Counted from the first letter of the stretch, positions 6,839 through 15,352 are shown. The stretch: DNA of 64,000 nucleotides from an uncultured Olsenella sp. (GCA_934660915.1 CAKUIF010000010.1:16204-80203); one strand, 5' to 3'. Program-made: numbers and translations. The notes: generated by a model from the letters alone, not told the origin.

Positions 6839-9267
6839 TGGCTGAGGGTTACTCTGGTTGGGGCAACCACAACGGGCAGCAGCTACGCGCCCACGTCGTT
6901 GCTTGGTGCGAGTACACCGACGATGACCACTACAACATCATTGTCACGGGCAACACCGAGTGCTGGAACACAAGCACCGACTGGGGTATGCAGTCCCAGG
7001 TCGGCTACGACGCGCGCAACTCCGGCATTCCCGGCACGTCTGCAAACGCGGGCGGCGGAACATTCAGCTTCGATTGGTGCCGGGAACGCCATACGTTCAC
7101 GACCCCGAACGCGGGTGCTGAGTACGGCCATTTTGCCGACTACCACAAGGAGACGTTCGGCCCCTTCCAGTGCGACGCCAACACCCACAACGTCACCGTC
7201 TGGTACAAGTGCTGGGCCACCGGCAGCTGGTCCGGCGGGCAGCGTGACGCATACGTGACGCTTGAGGTCCCGCGATTCAGGCAGCACACCCCGCGACCGC
7301 CAAAGAACCTCGCCGTTGACCGCGCTAGCGACAACAGCCAGAAGCTTGCGTGGCTTGGAGATTACACCGGATTTGAAGGCCACTATACGTGGGCCTATGT
7401 CCACATCGAGCGCAGGGATGGCAACGGCGCTTGGAAGCAGATAGCCCGCGTCGATTGGAGCGCGACCAACTACACCGACAACACTACCGATGTTGGCGGC
7501 AAGTATTCGTACCGTTTGCGTGCGTCGAACTGGGACAACGCCTATTCAAGCTACACGTCAGAGGTCACCATCTACACGGCCCCGGCAAAGCTCACGTCGC
7601 TTGCAATCGAGAAGTCCGGCGCCTCTACCGTCAAGCTCACCGGCTCCGGCTTGTGGGCTTGGCGCGACGGCGTCAACGCGCAGGTCCAGCGCGAGGGCGG
7701 GGATTGGGCAGATGTCAATGTCGCGGAGACTTCCGTGGGCGTGTGGCAGGATGACGCGGCCCCGGCGGGCACCATCAAGTACCGTATCCGCGCGTGGCTC
7801 GCGAAGGGCGGAAGCACCGACCCGATCAGCGTTCTTTACGGCGATTGGTGCGAGTCCGAAGAGGTTACGACGATCTGTGCGCCGAACGCCCCGTCGGTCA
7901 CGACGAACCCGACCAGCCCCGCCACATTCGGGGCCGCGCTCAAGGTTGTCTGGACGCCAGACCACCCGGACGGAACTGAGCAGGCGTCAGCCGTTGTCAG
8001 CATCGAGACGCCGGGCGGAACGACAACCCTCACGACCGTAACGGGCGCGGCGACCAGCCTTGACTACACGCCCGCCGTGTGCGGCACCTACAAGTTCAAG
8101 GTAAAGACCAAGGGCCTTGCCGCCGATTACGGCGCATGGTCTGCGCCCTGCGTCGTTGTCGTGGCCAACGCGCCCGCCGTCCACTTCACCTACCCGTCGC
8201 TGCCCTACGACGGCACGAACGAGCAGGAGCGCTTGCCCATCCATGTCGAGTGGCAGGTAACCGACGAGACGGGCATCACCTCGCAGACAATCGAGGTAAT
8301 CGACCCCTCCGACAACGTCATCTACAAGAAGACCCTGGGCACCGACGTTCGCAGCTGCAGCCTGGACACCGAGGTAGGCTTTGCCAACAAGAGCCTTTAC
8401 GGAATCGTCGTTACCGTTCGCGGCGGCTCCGGCCTTATCGGAAAGGCTGGCACCACCGTCCACACCGACTGGGCGCAGCCCGTGCCGCCAAACATCACCG
8501 TCACATTCGACGACGATCTGGCCGCGACCATCGTTGTGGAAGCCAAGTACGACGAAGCCGGGTACAACGTCGCCGACGCTGCGCTCACCGGACCCGTGGC
8601 GGCTGACGCAACCGAGGTCGAGCTTGGCGGAGACGCGGCGGTATCAGACGATGTGCTCAAGCTGCGCGGAATGATTGAGATCGACACCTACGACGTTGTG
8701 CGCGTCGAGCCGGACGGCAACAGGACCACCCTGGGAACAAAGCTCAAGCTCGGCTACAGAATCGTGGACGCGCTGCCGCCCCTGAACGTGCCCTACCAGT
8801 ACGAGGTGACGGTTAACACCAAACTGGGCACTTCCGCCATGCACTCGGTAACCGTGACCTGCGACTCGCACGGCATGGAAGCCTTCAACTTCGGCGCGGC
8901 TGCTCAGACCGTCGTGAAGCTCGGGCTTAACGCCGACTGCAAGGAGGACGTTGAGAACACGGGCGAGACGTACTATTTCGCCACAGGGCAGGACACGCCC
9001 TCTCTCCCGACGTTCTACCAGGACGGCACGTTCGATTCCACGCGCAGCCTTTCGTATGTTGTCCACACCCGCGAGGAGTACGAGACCATCAGGCGGCTTG
9101 CACGCAACCGCAAGCTCGGCAACTTCTGGTACCGCGACTTTTGGGGCCACCGCATGTACGCCCACGGCAAGTGGCAGTTCAGCTATGCCGCGCAGAGCTA
9201 TTCGCTCTGGGACATTTCCGTCTCGCCCGAAGAGGTCATGTGGAGGGAGCCGTTAAATGGAGAGTAA
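6838..9267 (+). CDS. Tail protein with Ig/fibronectin-III-like repeats
   Basis: 809 residues, with ATG overlapping the tape-measure stop (TAATG). After an N-terminal domain of about 150 residues rich in Trp/Tyr/His, several beta-sandwich repeats follow (about residues 155-500). They carry FN3 hallmarks such as Pro-rich linkers (RPPKNLAVDRASDNSQKLAW) and Tyr-x-Tyr/Arg-x-Arg edge strands (GGKYSYRLRASNWDN). The C-terminal 250 residues resemble a distal-tail type domain. It probably forms the tail tip or a host-facing fibre. The carbohydrate or protein receptor cannot be inferred. Confidence 0.7.
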   Translation: MAEGYSGWGNHNGQQLRAHVVAWCEYTDDDHYNIIVTGNTECWNTSTDWGMQSQVGYDARNSGIPGTSANAGGGTFSFDWCRERHTFTTPNAGAEYGHFADYHKETFGPFQCDANTHNVTVWYKCWATGSWSGGQRDAYVTLEVPRFRQHTPRPPKNLAVDRASDNSQKLAWLGDYTGFEGHYTWAYVHIERRDGNGAWKQIARVDWSATNYTDNTTDVGGKYSYRLRASNWDNAYSSYTSEVTIYTAPAKLTSLAIEKSGASTVKLTGSGLWAWRDGVNAQVQREGGDWADVNVAETSVGVWQDDAAPAGTIKYRIRAWLAKGGSTDPISVLYGDWCESEEVTTICAPNAPSVTTNPTSPATFGAALKVVWTPDHPDGTEQASAVVSIETPGGTTTLTTVTGAATSLDYTPAVCGTYKFKVKTKGLAADYGAWSAPCVVVVANAPAVHFTYPSLPYDGTNEQERLPIHVEWQVTDETGITSQTIEVIDPSDNVIYKKTLGTDVRSCSLDTEVGFANKSLYGIVVTVRGGSGLIGKAGTTVHTDWAQPVPPNITVTFDDDLAATIVVEAKYDEAGYNVADAALTGPVAADATEVELGGDAAVSDDVLKLRGMIEIDTYDVVRVEPDGNRTTLGTKLKLGYRIVDALPPLNVPYQYEVTVNTKLGTSAMHSVTVTCDSHGMEAFNFGAAAQTVVKLGLNADCKEDVENTGETYYFATGQDTPSLPTFYQDGTFDSTRSLSYVVHTREEYETIRRLARNRKLGNFWYRDFWGHRMYAHGKWQFSYAAQSYSLWDISVSPEEVMWREPLNGE

Positions 9268-10402
9268 GTATTGGTACGAGCCGTTCATATCGGCCAAGTA
9301 CCGATTCATGCGCGTGTCTCGCGCGACCGGGCACGAGACGGAGCGCATCACCGTTATTCGCGGAGGGTCCATCACAAGAAACGACGATACGCGCATCAAG
9401 GAATCGGCGGAGTTCGACATGGTTGGGCGCTACTCGTTCGGCCCGGACTTCCTGCGCGTCTACGCTGATTTCGAATGGCTGGACGGAACGACCGAGGAAG
9501 TCTGTCTCGGCACGTTCCTCCCGGTCATCCCCTCGCGCGAGATCTACCCCGGCCACAGCAAGGCCAAAATCAAGCTTTACGGAAGGCTGCAGGAGCTTCT
9601 TGACATGAAGTTCGCGCAGCCCCGCACGGTACCTGCGGGCACGAACGCCGTTGCTTTGGCCAAGCAGGTTTGCGAGGAAGCCGGGCTAGAGGTAATCGCC
9701 GACGTATCGGACTTCACGACCACGCTAACGCGGGCCTACGGCCTAGGCGTTACCTCACAGCCGTCCAAGAGCGACGAGACGCAGACGCTCGGCGATACCC
9801 TGCTAGACATGGTGAACGACCTGCTTAGCCTTGCTGGTTTCCGCGCTGCCTTCACCGACCCGTGGGGCCGAATCGTCATGCAGAAGTACAAGGACCCCGC
9901 AGAGAAGCCCATCGTATGGGACTTCACGGAGGGGCCGCAGGCCAAGTTCGAGGGCCGAATGTCGGAGGAGCGCGACTACACAAGCGCGGCCAACCACGTC
10001 GTTGTCATCTACGGCTCCATGGGTTCGGGCGGCGATAAACAGACCATCGTCGGCGAAGCGATAGACGAGGACCCCAAGAGCGACCTTTCCACCGTGTCTC
10101 GCGGACGCGTCATCACGAGGAGCTACAGCTATTCTGAGCTGCCGCCCGGGGAGACTTGGACAGAGCAGCAGCAGTACGCCAACGAACGCGCCAAATCGCT
10201 TCTCATGACCGCGCAGTCGGTAATCGAGCGCGTGAACTTCTCTCACGTCTACGCGCCAACAGCACTCAACGACGTTGTCATGCTCAGGTATCCCAGCGGC
10301 GAGGTGAACGGGCGCTACCAGATCAGGACGCAGACGATAAAGCTTGTCGCCGGATGCCCGGTGTCGTGCGAAGCAAGAATCTTCAGGCGGAGGAATTCGT
10401 AA
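9257..10402 (+). CDS. Tail hub / baseplate-like protein
   Basis: 381 residues, ATG 9257, overlapping the previous gene by 11 bp. It follows the tail-tip gene as the gp27-like hub protein does in many siphoviruses. The N-terminus is a beta-rich region (YRFMRVSRATG, ITVIRGGSITRND), the middle contains GRLQELLDMKFAQPRTVPAGT, and the C-terminus is again beta-rich (GRYQIRTQTIKLVAG). No peptidase motif is seen, so a purely structural hub is more likely than an endopeptidase-tail protein. Assignment rests on order and general fold impression. Confidence 0.55.
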   Translation: MESKYWYEPFISAKYRFMRVSRATGHETERITVIRGGSITRNDDTRIKESAEFDMVGRYSFGPDFLRVYADFEWLDGTTEEVCLGTFLPVIPSREIYPGHSKAKIKLYGRLQELLDMKFAQPRTVPAGTNAVALAKQVCEEAGLEVIADVSDFTTTLTRAYGLGVTSQPSKSDETQTLGDTLLDMVNDLLSLAGFRAAFTDPWGRIVMQKYKDPAEKPIVWDFTEGPQAKFEGRMSEERDYTSAANHVVVIYGSMGSGGDKQTIVGEAIDEDPKSDLSTVSRGRVITRSYSYSELPPGETWTEQQQYANERAKSLLMTAQSVIERVNFSHVYAPTALNDVVMLRYPSGEVNGRYQIRTQTIKLVAGCPVSCEARIFRRRNS

Positions 10403-10698
10403 TGCTTACAAGAGACGAGTCGCAGCAGATGCGGAACATGGGCCGTCGCGCCCTTGAGCAGATCGTAGGCTCGGCGACCCAGAGCCAAAACCTAGGAATC
10501 GTGCGCAACTTCGCCAAGGTTACCGAAGTCAACGGGGACGGGACGCTTAACCTAGACTACGGTTCGAACGGGCACCCTATGCCGATGGAGAACGTACGTA
10601 TGACTACGGCCTGCGTTGACGTTAACGTGGATGATACAGCCGTCGTTGACACGTATGATAAAGTTCCGTTGGTAATCGGTATCGTGGCTAAGGGATAG
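10402..10698 (+). CDS. Small OB-fold-like baseplate/spike protein
   Basis: 98 residues from ATG 10402, overlapping the hub stop (TAATG), with GGAGG at 10389-10393. A helical N-terminus (about 1-30) is followed by a compact beta region (GIVRNFAKVTEVNGDGTLNL ... DTAVVDTYDKVPLVIGIVAK) typical of small OB-fold baseplate proteins encoded after the hub. It is the last gene of the prophage module; the sequence then becomes AT-richer. No catalytic residues are visible. Confidence 0.5.
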   Translation: MLTRDESQQMRNMGRRALEQIVGSATQSQNLGIVRNFAKVTEVNGDGTLNLDYGSNGHPMPMENVRMTTACVDVNVDDTAVVDTYDKVPLVIGIVAKG

Positions 10699-10863
10699 GA
10701 CTAAATAGTTTGAACTACATAGGACTATCTTGGTCCCTATTTGGTCCCAATTCCTCAGACTAGTACGGATTTACATGGACTTAAATTTAAACGAATACCA
10801 GCTAGACGTACCTATACGGCACTTCACGGGTTAGCACAATAGTTTATGGAGGACTAACCTGTG
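10699..10863. other. AT-rich intergenic stretch, probable prophage right boundary
   Basis: 165 bp without a gene and clearly AT-richer than either side. It contains a short tandem motif, TTGGTCCC then TTTGGTCCC (near 10729-10748), and several TA-rich segments. It lies between the last tail gene and chromosomal lipoprotein genes, so an attR site here is likely. I cannot identify the core because the left boundary is outside the window. Confidence 0.45.
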
Positions 10864-10892
10864 GGGCCCCGTATACTGCGGGGCCCTTCTTC
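10864..10892 (+). terminator. Rho-independent terminator at the prophage edge
   Basis: A perfect 8-bp stem GGGCCCCG (10864-10871) / CGGGGCCC (10879-10886) with a 7-nt loop is followed by TTCTTCTTT. It ends transcription leaving the prophage module and lies 18 bp before the first chromosomal lipoprotein gene. Confidence 0.7.
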
Positions 10893-10910
10893 TTTGGGGG
10901 TTGAACGACC

Positions 10911-11450
10911 ATGAAGAACCTGAACCGTAAGGAATTCCTGATGCTCACGGCGACGACGCTGCTCGCCGTCACGCTTCCCGGCTGTGGAGGAGCGGCCGGG
11001 GCGGGGGACTCCTCTGACGCAGACGAGGTGCGCGCGTCGCTCGACGGGCTCTTATCCGAGCTCAAGGCGGCGCAGGGCGACGCCTACGACACCGCCATCG
11101 CAAAGATGGAGGAGCTCTGCGGGGACAAACTCGACGAGATGGGCATCACGGCGGACGAGCTCGCCCGCGAGTACCTGCAGAAGTTTGACTATGAGGTCGA
11201 GGACGTCCAGATCACCGGGTCGAGCGCCCAGGCCAAGGTAAAGCTCTCGGCACGCTCGGTCACGCAGGTGATCAAGGACACCGCCGCCAAGGGCGACCCC
11301 CTGCACTTCAAGCGCGACGACCTTCTCGAGACGCTCAGCTCTGCCCCCGTGCAGGACACTGAGGCCACGGTGTACGTGTCGAAGGCCGCAGACGGCAGCT
11401 GGGACGCCAAAGACGGGCTCACGCTCGCGCTTGTTAAGCTGTGCTTCTAA
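10911..11450 (+). CDS. Predicted lipoprotein of unknown function (1)
   Basis: 179 residues. A basic N-terminus (MKNLNRKEF), a hydrophobic core and the lipobox LPGC give lipidation at Cys24 and anchoring to the outer face of the membrane. The mature part is acidic and helical at first, then mixed beta (ITGSSAQAKVKLSARSVTQVI), ending in DGSWDAKDGLTLALVKLCF. The C-terminal pattern, a ~100-residue alpha+beta domain ending in a Trp-containing strand, recurs in the next gene, so the two look like diverged paralogues. No family is recognised. It is the first chromosomal gene beyond the prophage. Confidence 0.75.
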   Translation: MKNLNRKEFLMLTATTLLAVTLPGCGGAAGAGDSSDADEVRASLDGLLSELKAAQGDAYDTAIAKMEELCGDKLDEMGITADELAREYLQKFDYEVEDVQITGSSAQAKVKLSARSVTQVIKDTAAKGDPLHFKRDDLLETLSSAPVQDTEATVYVSKAADGSWDAKDGLTLALVKLCF

Positions 11451-11504
11451 GAGGCCCCGTGCCATCACACCGGCCTGAACCCGCGACCCTGTGAGGTGTG
11501 CCCA

Positions 11505-12050
11505 GTGCAAAAGAGGCTCATAGCACTTCTTTCCGCCGTTCTCGTGGCCTTCTGCGCCGTTTTCGCCGTGGGCTGCGGCGCCGACAGCCCCGACGAGCCG
11601 CGCGCAGCCGTGGAGGCCGTTCTCGCGCGCGTATGGGCGCCGAGCGACGCTTGCGCGCTCATCGACGACGAGGCGGTCTCGAGCATGCAGAAGATCGGCG
11701 TGTCGCCTGACTCCTTCATGGGCACCTTTTTTGACGGCGCCAGCTACGAGGTGGGCGACGTCTTGGTCGACGGGGCGTCCGCCACGGCCCACGTCGTCGT
11801 GAGGGGCCGGTCCATGGGCGACGTCGAGGCCGCCTTGATGGACGCCTACACCGCCAAGGCGCTCGAGGACGGCGGCCACTCCGAGGAGTCGGGGCTCTAC
11901 CTCATAGCGGGGTCGCAGCTGCTCGATTGCGTGAGGTCCTCCGCTATCAAGGACCGCTCCTGCGACGTCTCGCTTCGGAAGGAAGACGGCGCCTGGAGGC
12001 TGACCGACGAGGGGTCTGCCGCCTTGACCTCTATTTTGTTGGGTCTCTGA
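11505..12050 (+). CDS. Predicted lipoprotein of unknown function (2)
   Basis: 181 residues from GTG 11505, chosen because GAGG (11493-11496) is well spaced and the start gives MQKRLIALL, a normal signal peptide. A GTG 9 bp upstream is the alternative. The lipobox is FAVGC. The mature domain has the same layout as the preceding lipoprotein: an acidic helical start, SYEVGDVLVDGASATAHVVV, then DVSLRKEDGAWRLTDEGSAAL. The C-terminal DGxW motif is shared. Tandem paralogous lipoproteins suggest a cell-envelope role, but no function can be stated. Confidence 0.7.
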   Translation: MQKRLIALLSAVLVAFCAVFAVGCGADSPDEPRAAVEAVLARVWAPSDACALIDDEAVSSMQKIGVSPDSFMGTFFDGASYEVGDVLVDGASATAHVVVRGRSMGDVEAALMDAYTAKALEDGGHSEESGLYLIAGSQLLDCVRSSAIKDRSCDVSLRKEDGAWRLTDEGSAALTSILLGL

Positions 12051-12092
12051 CCTGCGGTTCTTTCAAAATCCCAATTTTTTTGAAATTGTGGG

Positions 12093-12120
12093 TTGCATGC
12101 TCCGCAGATTCCTGTATAGT
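12093..12120 (+). promoter_or_regulatory. Promoter for tRNA-Asn
   Basis: A -35 element TTGCAT (12093-12098), 16-bp spacer and -10 TATAGT (12115-12120) lie about 33 bp upstream of the tRNA. Just upstream, TTTCAAAA (12061-12068) can pair with TTTTGAAA (12078-12085), perhaps ending the lipoprotein transcript. Confidence 0.6.
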
Positions 12121-12152
12121 TCTTTCTTGCGCGAAGGCAGCGCAGAACATAT

Positions 12153-12227
12153 TCCCCGGTGGCGCAGTGGTAGCGCAGCTGACTGTTAATCAGCGTGTCG
12201 CAGGTTCGAATCCTGCCCGGGGAGCCA
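12153..12227 (+). tRNA. tRNA-Asn (anticodon GTT)
   Basis: A complete cloverleaf can be drawn. The acceptor TCCCCGG pairs with CCGGGGA, the D stem is GCGC/GCGC, and the anticodon stem GCTGA/TCAGC carries loop CTGTTAA with anticodon GTT. The T stem is GCAGG/CCTGC with loop TTCGAAT. The discriminator is G and CCA is encoded. Confidence 0.97.
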
Positions 12228-12236
12228 GAATTTACG

Positions 12237-12259
12237 ACCCGGTCATTGGCCGGGTTTTT
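12237..12259 (+). terminator. Terminator after tRNA-Asn
   Basis: Stem ACCCGG (12237-12242) / CCGGGT (12250-12255), 7-nt loop, then a T run to 12259, starting 10 nt after the tRNA end. The next gene therefore needs its own promoter, within 12260-12410. Confidence 0.85.
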
Positions 12260-12410
12260 CTTTATAGTTTTACTGAGCGTGCGCCCTCCTTGCCACTCGT
12301 CCTTTCCTGCGCCGCCGCCTGGGCGTCTGGCTTTTACGTGGCACCGGCGGCGCTGTGATACGATTTCTCAGTACTCGCGTAACCGTATCCAGCGATTCCC
12401 GGGAGGAATC

Positions 12411-13250
12411 TTGGCAGACACCGCATCCGCTCCTAGCACGAAGGCCCTGAAGCGCGCCCACGTCAAGGGCCGCTACTCGAAGGACCTCTTTATCCTGCAG
12501 CAGCTCGTGGGCAAGGACTTCAAGCTGCGCTACCGCCGCAGCGTCCTGGGCGTCATCTGGAGCGTTCTGAACCCGCTTCTGATGATGATCATCATGAGCT
12601 TCGTCTTCTCGTATTTCCTCGCGAGCGGCGACATTCAGAACTACCCGCTCTACCTCATCGTGGGCAACATCACCTTCATGCTCATGAGCGACGCGACCAA
12701 CGGCGGCCTGAACTCCATCATCGGCGCCGCGTCCTTGCTCAAGAAGGTCAAGATCGACCGTTGGGTCTTCCCGGTCCAGAAGGTCTTCTCGGCTGCCGTC
12801 AACTTCGTCTTCAGCCTCATCGCCGTCGCCATCGTCATGCTGTTCTTCCGAATCGCGCCCACCGTCCACATGCTCTGGATGTTCGTGGCGCTGCTTCTGC
12901 TCATGGTCTTCTGCATCGGCATCAGCATGCTCATCGGCGCGCTCGCGGTCTTCTTCCGCGACATGATCCACCTGTGGAGCGTCCTTCTTACCGCGTGGAC
13001 CTACCTCACGCCGATTTTCTGGAGCCTGAAGCTTCTTACCGACAACCCCAAGACCCCCGCGTTTGTCATCGCCGTGGTCAAGCTCAACCCGATGTTCAAC
13101 TACATCGAGATCATGCGCAGCGCGATCGTCTATCAGTCCACTCCCTCGCACATGTGCCTGCTGCTTGCCCTCGTCTGGGCCGTGGTCGCCCTCGTGGCCG
13201 GCGTCGTGGTCTTCAAGAAGACCGAGCACAAGTTCATCCTCTATATCTAG
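12411..13250 (+). CDS. ABC-2 type polysaccharide/teichoic acid export permease
   Basis: 279 residues. TTG 12411 is chosen as start because GGGAGGA lies 3-4 nt upstream. An upstream extension would run through the tRNA and is rejected. Residues about 35-275 hold six hydrophobic segments of the Wzm/TagG family. The N-terminal amphipathic stretch DLFILQQLVGKDFKLRYRRS precedes LGVIWSVLNPLLMMIIMSF, the family hallmark. It ends in a basic C-terminal tail (FKKTEHKFILYI). With the ATPase encoded 15 bp downstream it exports an undecaprenyl-linked glycan or teichoic-acid-like polymer across the membrane. No glycosyltransferase genes are adjacent to say which polymer. Confidence 0.88.
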   Translation: MADTASAPSTKALKRAHVKGRYSKDLFILQQLVGKDFKLRYRRSVLGVIWSVLNPLLMMIIMSFVFSYFLASGDIQNYPLYLIVGNITFMLMSDATNGGLNSIIGAASLLKKVKIDRWVFPVQKVFSAAVNFVFSLIAVAIVMLFFRIAPTVHMLWMFVALLLLMVFCIGISMLIGALAVFFRDMIHLWSVLLTAWTYLTPIFWSLKLLTDNPKTPAFVIAVVKLNPMFNYIEIMRSAIVYQSTPSHMCLLLALVWAVVALVAGVVVFKKTEHKFILYI

Positions 13251-13265
13251 GAAACGAGTCGAACC

Positions 13266-14036
13266 ATGGCATACGTCTCTTTGCCCGCCACTCCCGACGA
13301 GGAGTACTCCATCGAGGTCGAGGACGTCTCGATGATCTTCAACATGGCCTCCGAGGTGCTCAACAACCTCAAGGAGTACTTCATCAAGGCCATGAGGCAC
13401 GAGCTGTTCTTCAAGGAGTTCCGCGCCCTCAACCACATCTCGTTCAAGGTCAAGAAGGGCGAGGTCGTGGGCCTGGTGGGCACGAACGGCTCCGGCAAGT
13501 CGACCATGCTCAAGTGCATCGCCGGCGTGCTCGAGCCCTCCGAGGGCACCATCACCGTCCGCGGCAACATCGCGCCTTTGATCGAGCTCGGCGCCGGCTT
13601 CGACCCTGAGCTCACCGCGCTTGAGAACATCTACCTCAACGGCGCCCTTCTTGGCTACTCGCGCGACTTCATCGACGAGCACCTGCAGGAGATCATCGAC
13701 TTCGCCGAGCTCCAGGACTTCATGGAGATGCCGCTCAAGAACTACTCGAGCGGCATGGTCGCCCGCATCGCCTTCGCCATCGCCACCGTTACCGAGCCCG
13801 ATCTGCTCATCGTCGACGAGACGCTCTCGGTCGGCGACGTCTTCTTCCAGGAGAAGTGCCTGAACAAGATCCGTTCCTTCATCGACTCCGGAAGGGTCAC
13901 GGTTCTCTTCGTGAGCCACTCCATGGACCAGGTCGCCCATATCTGCAGCCGCTGTGTGTGGATCGAGAAGGGCCAGCAGCGCATGGACGGCCCCACGGCC
14001 GAGGTCCTCGAGGCCTACGAGAACCAGTTCAAGTAG
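13266..14036 (+). CDS. ABC transporter ATPase for polysaccharide/teichoic acid export
   Basis: 256 residues. Walker A is GTNGSGKST (about residue 75), the ABC signature is YSSGMVARIAFA, and Walker B is DLLIVDETLSVGD, followed by the H-loop (VSHSMDQV). The N-terminal 45 residues before the nucleotide-binding core (VSMIFNMASEVLNNLKEYF) are typical of Wzt/TagH ATPases. There is no long C-terminal carbohydrate-binding domain as in some Wzt proteins, so it is closer to TagH or a short Wzt. It forms the energy-coupling partner of the permease just upstream. Confidence 0.9.
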   Translation: MAYVSLPATPDEEYSIEVEDVSMIFNMASEVLNNLKEYFIKAMRHELFFKEFRALNHISFKVKKGEVVGLVGTNGSGKSTMLKCIAGVLEPSEGTITVRGNIAPLIELGAGFDPELTALENIYLNGALLGYSRDFIDEHLQEIIDFAELQDFMEMPLKNYSSGMVARIAFAIATVTEPDLLIVDETLSVGDVFFQEKCLNKIRSFIDSGRVTVLFVSHSMDQVAHICSRCVWIEKGQQRMDGPTAEVLEAYENQFK

Positions 14037-14053
14037 GCCCGCCGCCGGCCCTT

Positions 14054-14147
14054 CCGGGTCGTGAAGGCTTCACAACGCCTAACTCCCACACAGCGGACGC
14101 ATTTCAGCTGTTTTCGGCCCAAATGCGTCCGCCGTGTGGGAGTTAGA
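14054..14147. repeat. 94-bp palindromic repeat, copy A
   Basis: Nearly identical to copy B at 15494-15587, in the same orientation. It starts with CCGGGTC and the near-palindrome GTGAAGGCTTCAC. Arms 14079-14104 and 14121-14146 then pair at 25 of 26 positions around a 16-nt loop. The folded form would be a very stable hairpin. It lies between the exporter ATPase gene and the convergent panE-like gene, so it may also serve as their terminator. Confidence 0.9.
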
Positions 14148-14173
14148 CGATTTCGTTCGTCCTTCTTGCCGGG

Positions 14174-15181
14174 TTACGCGGCCTTAGCAGAGGAGAGCTC
14201 GGGATGGTGGATGGCGAACGCCATTTCGGCGAGGTGGACACCGCGCGTCAGGAACTCGTGGGTCCTGCAGGGGCAGTCGTTCTGGCGTCCGAGCTTCGCG
14301 ATGTAGCCGTTGATGTAGTCGACCTCGGTCTCGCGGCCCTTGGTGAGGTCCTGATACATCGAGGGGTAGTGCAGCGGGTTCGCCACGCGCGAGAAGTACT
14401 CGACGTCGTGGAGCTCGTGCTGGCGATCCTGGACGAGCTCGACGCCGGCGCGCTCGCATGCGTCGTAGGCCTCGTCGATGAGCTGCTTGGCCATGTCGAG
14501 GGCACCGGGGTACTCGATGAACTGGCCCATCTGGATCTGGTACATCGTGCAGAGCGTGTTCACGACGGAGTTGAAGATGACCTTCGCCATGCAGGTGCCC
14601 TTGAGGTCGTTGCCGTAGGAAGGGTTGAAGTTCGCGGCCTTGAAGTCGTCGAACATCTGCTGCTCGACGAGGGTCTTCTTGCCGGTCATCGAGACCAGGC
14701 GCATGGCGCCGGCGCCCGGCTTGCCGATGAAGTCGACGTCCGCGGGGCCGTTCATGACCGTCGCGACCATGGCGGTGCCTCCGTAGATGTTCTCGTCCTT
14801 GAAGTACTTCTGGAGCTTCTCGAAGTGGCCCCAGCCGTTCATGGCGCTGAAGACCACCTGGTGGTCCTTGAAGAGTCCCGTCTTCGCGCATCGCTCGAGC
14901 ACGTCTGCGAGCTGCATCTGCTTGAGCATGACGATCCAGACGTCGGGGTCGCCCTGGTACTGCTCGGGGGTGTAGACGTTGACGGGGACCACATGACGGT
15001 TCTTGTGGTCGCGGCTCACCGTGACGCCGCCCTGTGCCCGCACCGCGTCGACGTTGGGCTGCCAACAGTCGACGAAGTCGACCTTCTTGCCCGCGAGCTC
15101 CTGCAAAAGGACGCCGTAGCGGAAGCCCATTGCCCCTGCCCCGAGGACTGCGTAGTGGAGCTCGCAATTCGTGTCTGCCAT
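14174..15181 (-). CDS. Ketopantoate reductase family protein (2-dehydropantoate 2-reductase-like)
   Basis: 335 residues from ATG 15181. The N-terminus carries the NAD(P)-binding glycine motif AVLGAGAMGFRYGV. The middle contains GTAMVATVMNGP, and the conserved lysine/asparagine region follows (CMAKVIFNSVVNTLCTM). The C-terminal domain contains YPSMYQDLTKGRETEVDYING, the ApbA/PanE C-terminal signature (SM.QD...G..TE.d.ing). It reduces 2-dehydropantoate to pantoate or a related keto acid with NADPH. It stands alone, with a structured leader upstream and the two 94-bp repeats on either side. Other branched keto acids are possible substrates. Confidence 0.85.
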   Translation of the reverse strand: MADTNCELHYAVLGAGAMGFRYGVLLQELAGKKVDFVDCWQPNVDAVRAQGGVTVSRDHKNRHVVPVNVYTPEQYQGDPDVWIVMLKQMQLADVLERCAKTGLFKDHQVVFSAMNGWGHFEKLQKYFKDENIYGGTAMVATVMNGPADVDFIGKPGAGAMRLVSMTGKKTLVEQQMFDDFKAANFNPSYGNDLKGTCMAKVIFNSVVNTLCTMYQIQMGQFIEYPGALDMAKQLIDEAYDACERAGVELVQDRQHELHDVEYFSRVANPLHYPSMYQDLTKGRETEVDYINGYIAKLGRQNDCPCRTHEFLTRGVHLAEMAFAIHHPELSSAKAA

Positions 15182-15236
15182 GCCTGATGCGCTTCCTTTC
15201 CTGCCGGCATTGCCGGCGCTCGCGCGAAATCGCCGC

Positions 15237-15352
15237 AAAAAAGCGAGGGCCGCCTGGATTGCTCCATAGCGGCCCTCGCTGATCAGCCGCCCGCTATCGA
15301 CGGGCTGGCTGTGTATGCCAACCCGTTCTAGATAATCAGAATGCTGATAATC
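15237..15352 (-). promoter_or_regulatory. Structured leader with intrinsic terminator upstream of the panE-like gene
   Basis: Read on the minus strand. Hairpin 1 pairs 15344-15352 with 15331-15339 (8 of 9). Hairpin 2 pairs 15317-15326 with 15300-15309 (10 bp including one G-U, 7-nt loop). A terminator follows: 12-bp perfect stem 15269-15280 / 15242-15253 and six T residues (15237-15242), 56 nt before the ATG. An alternative pairing of 15286-15290 with 15269-15273 would capture the 5' arm of the terminator. This is the layout of a riboswitch or attenuator. I do not recognise a known class and see no T-box motif. Confidence 0.6.

Noticed and set aside
12270..13940. Very long minus-strand frame opposite the ABC exporter genes
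   Set aside because: It is an antisense shadow produced by high-GC codon bias; the plus strand carries Walker and ABC signatures in both genes.
15182..15352. T-box leader for the panE-like gene
   Set aside because: No T-box bulge sequence is present before the terminator.
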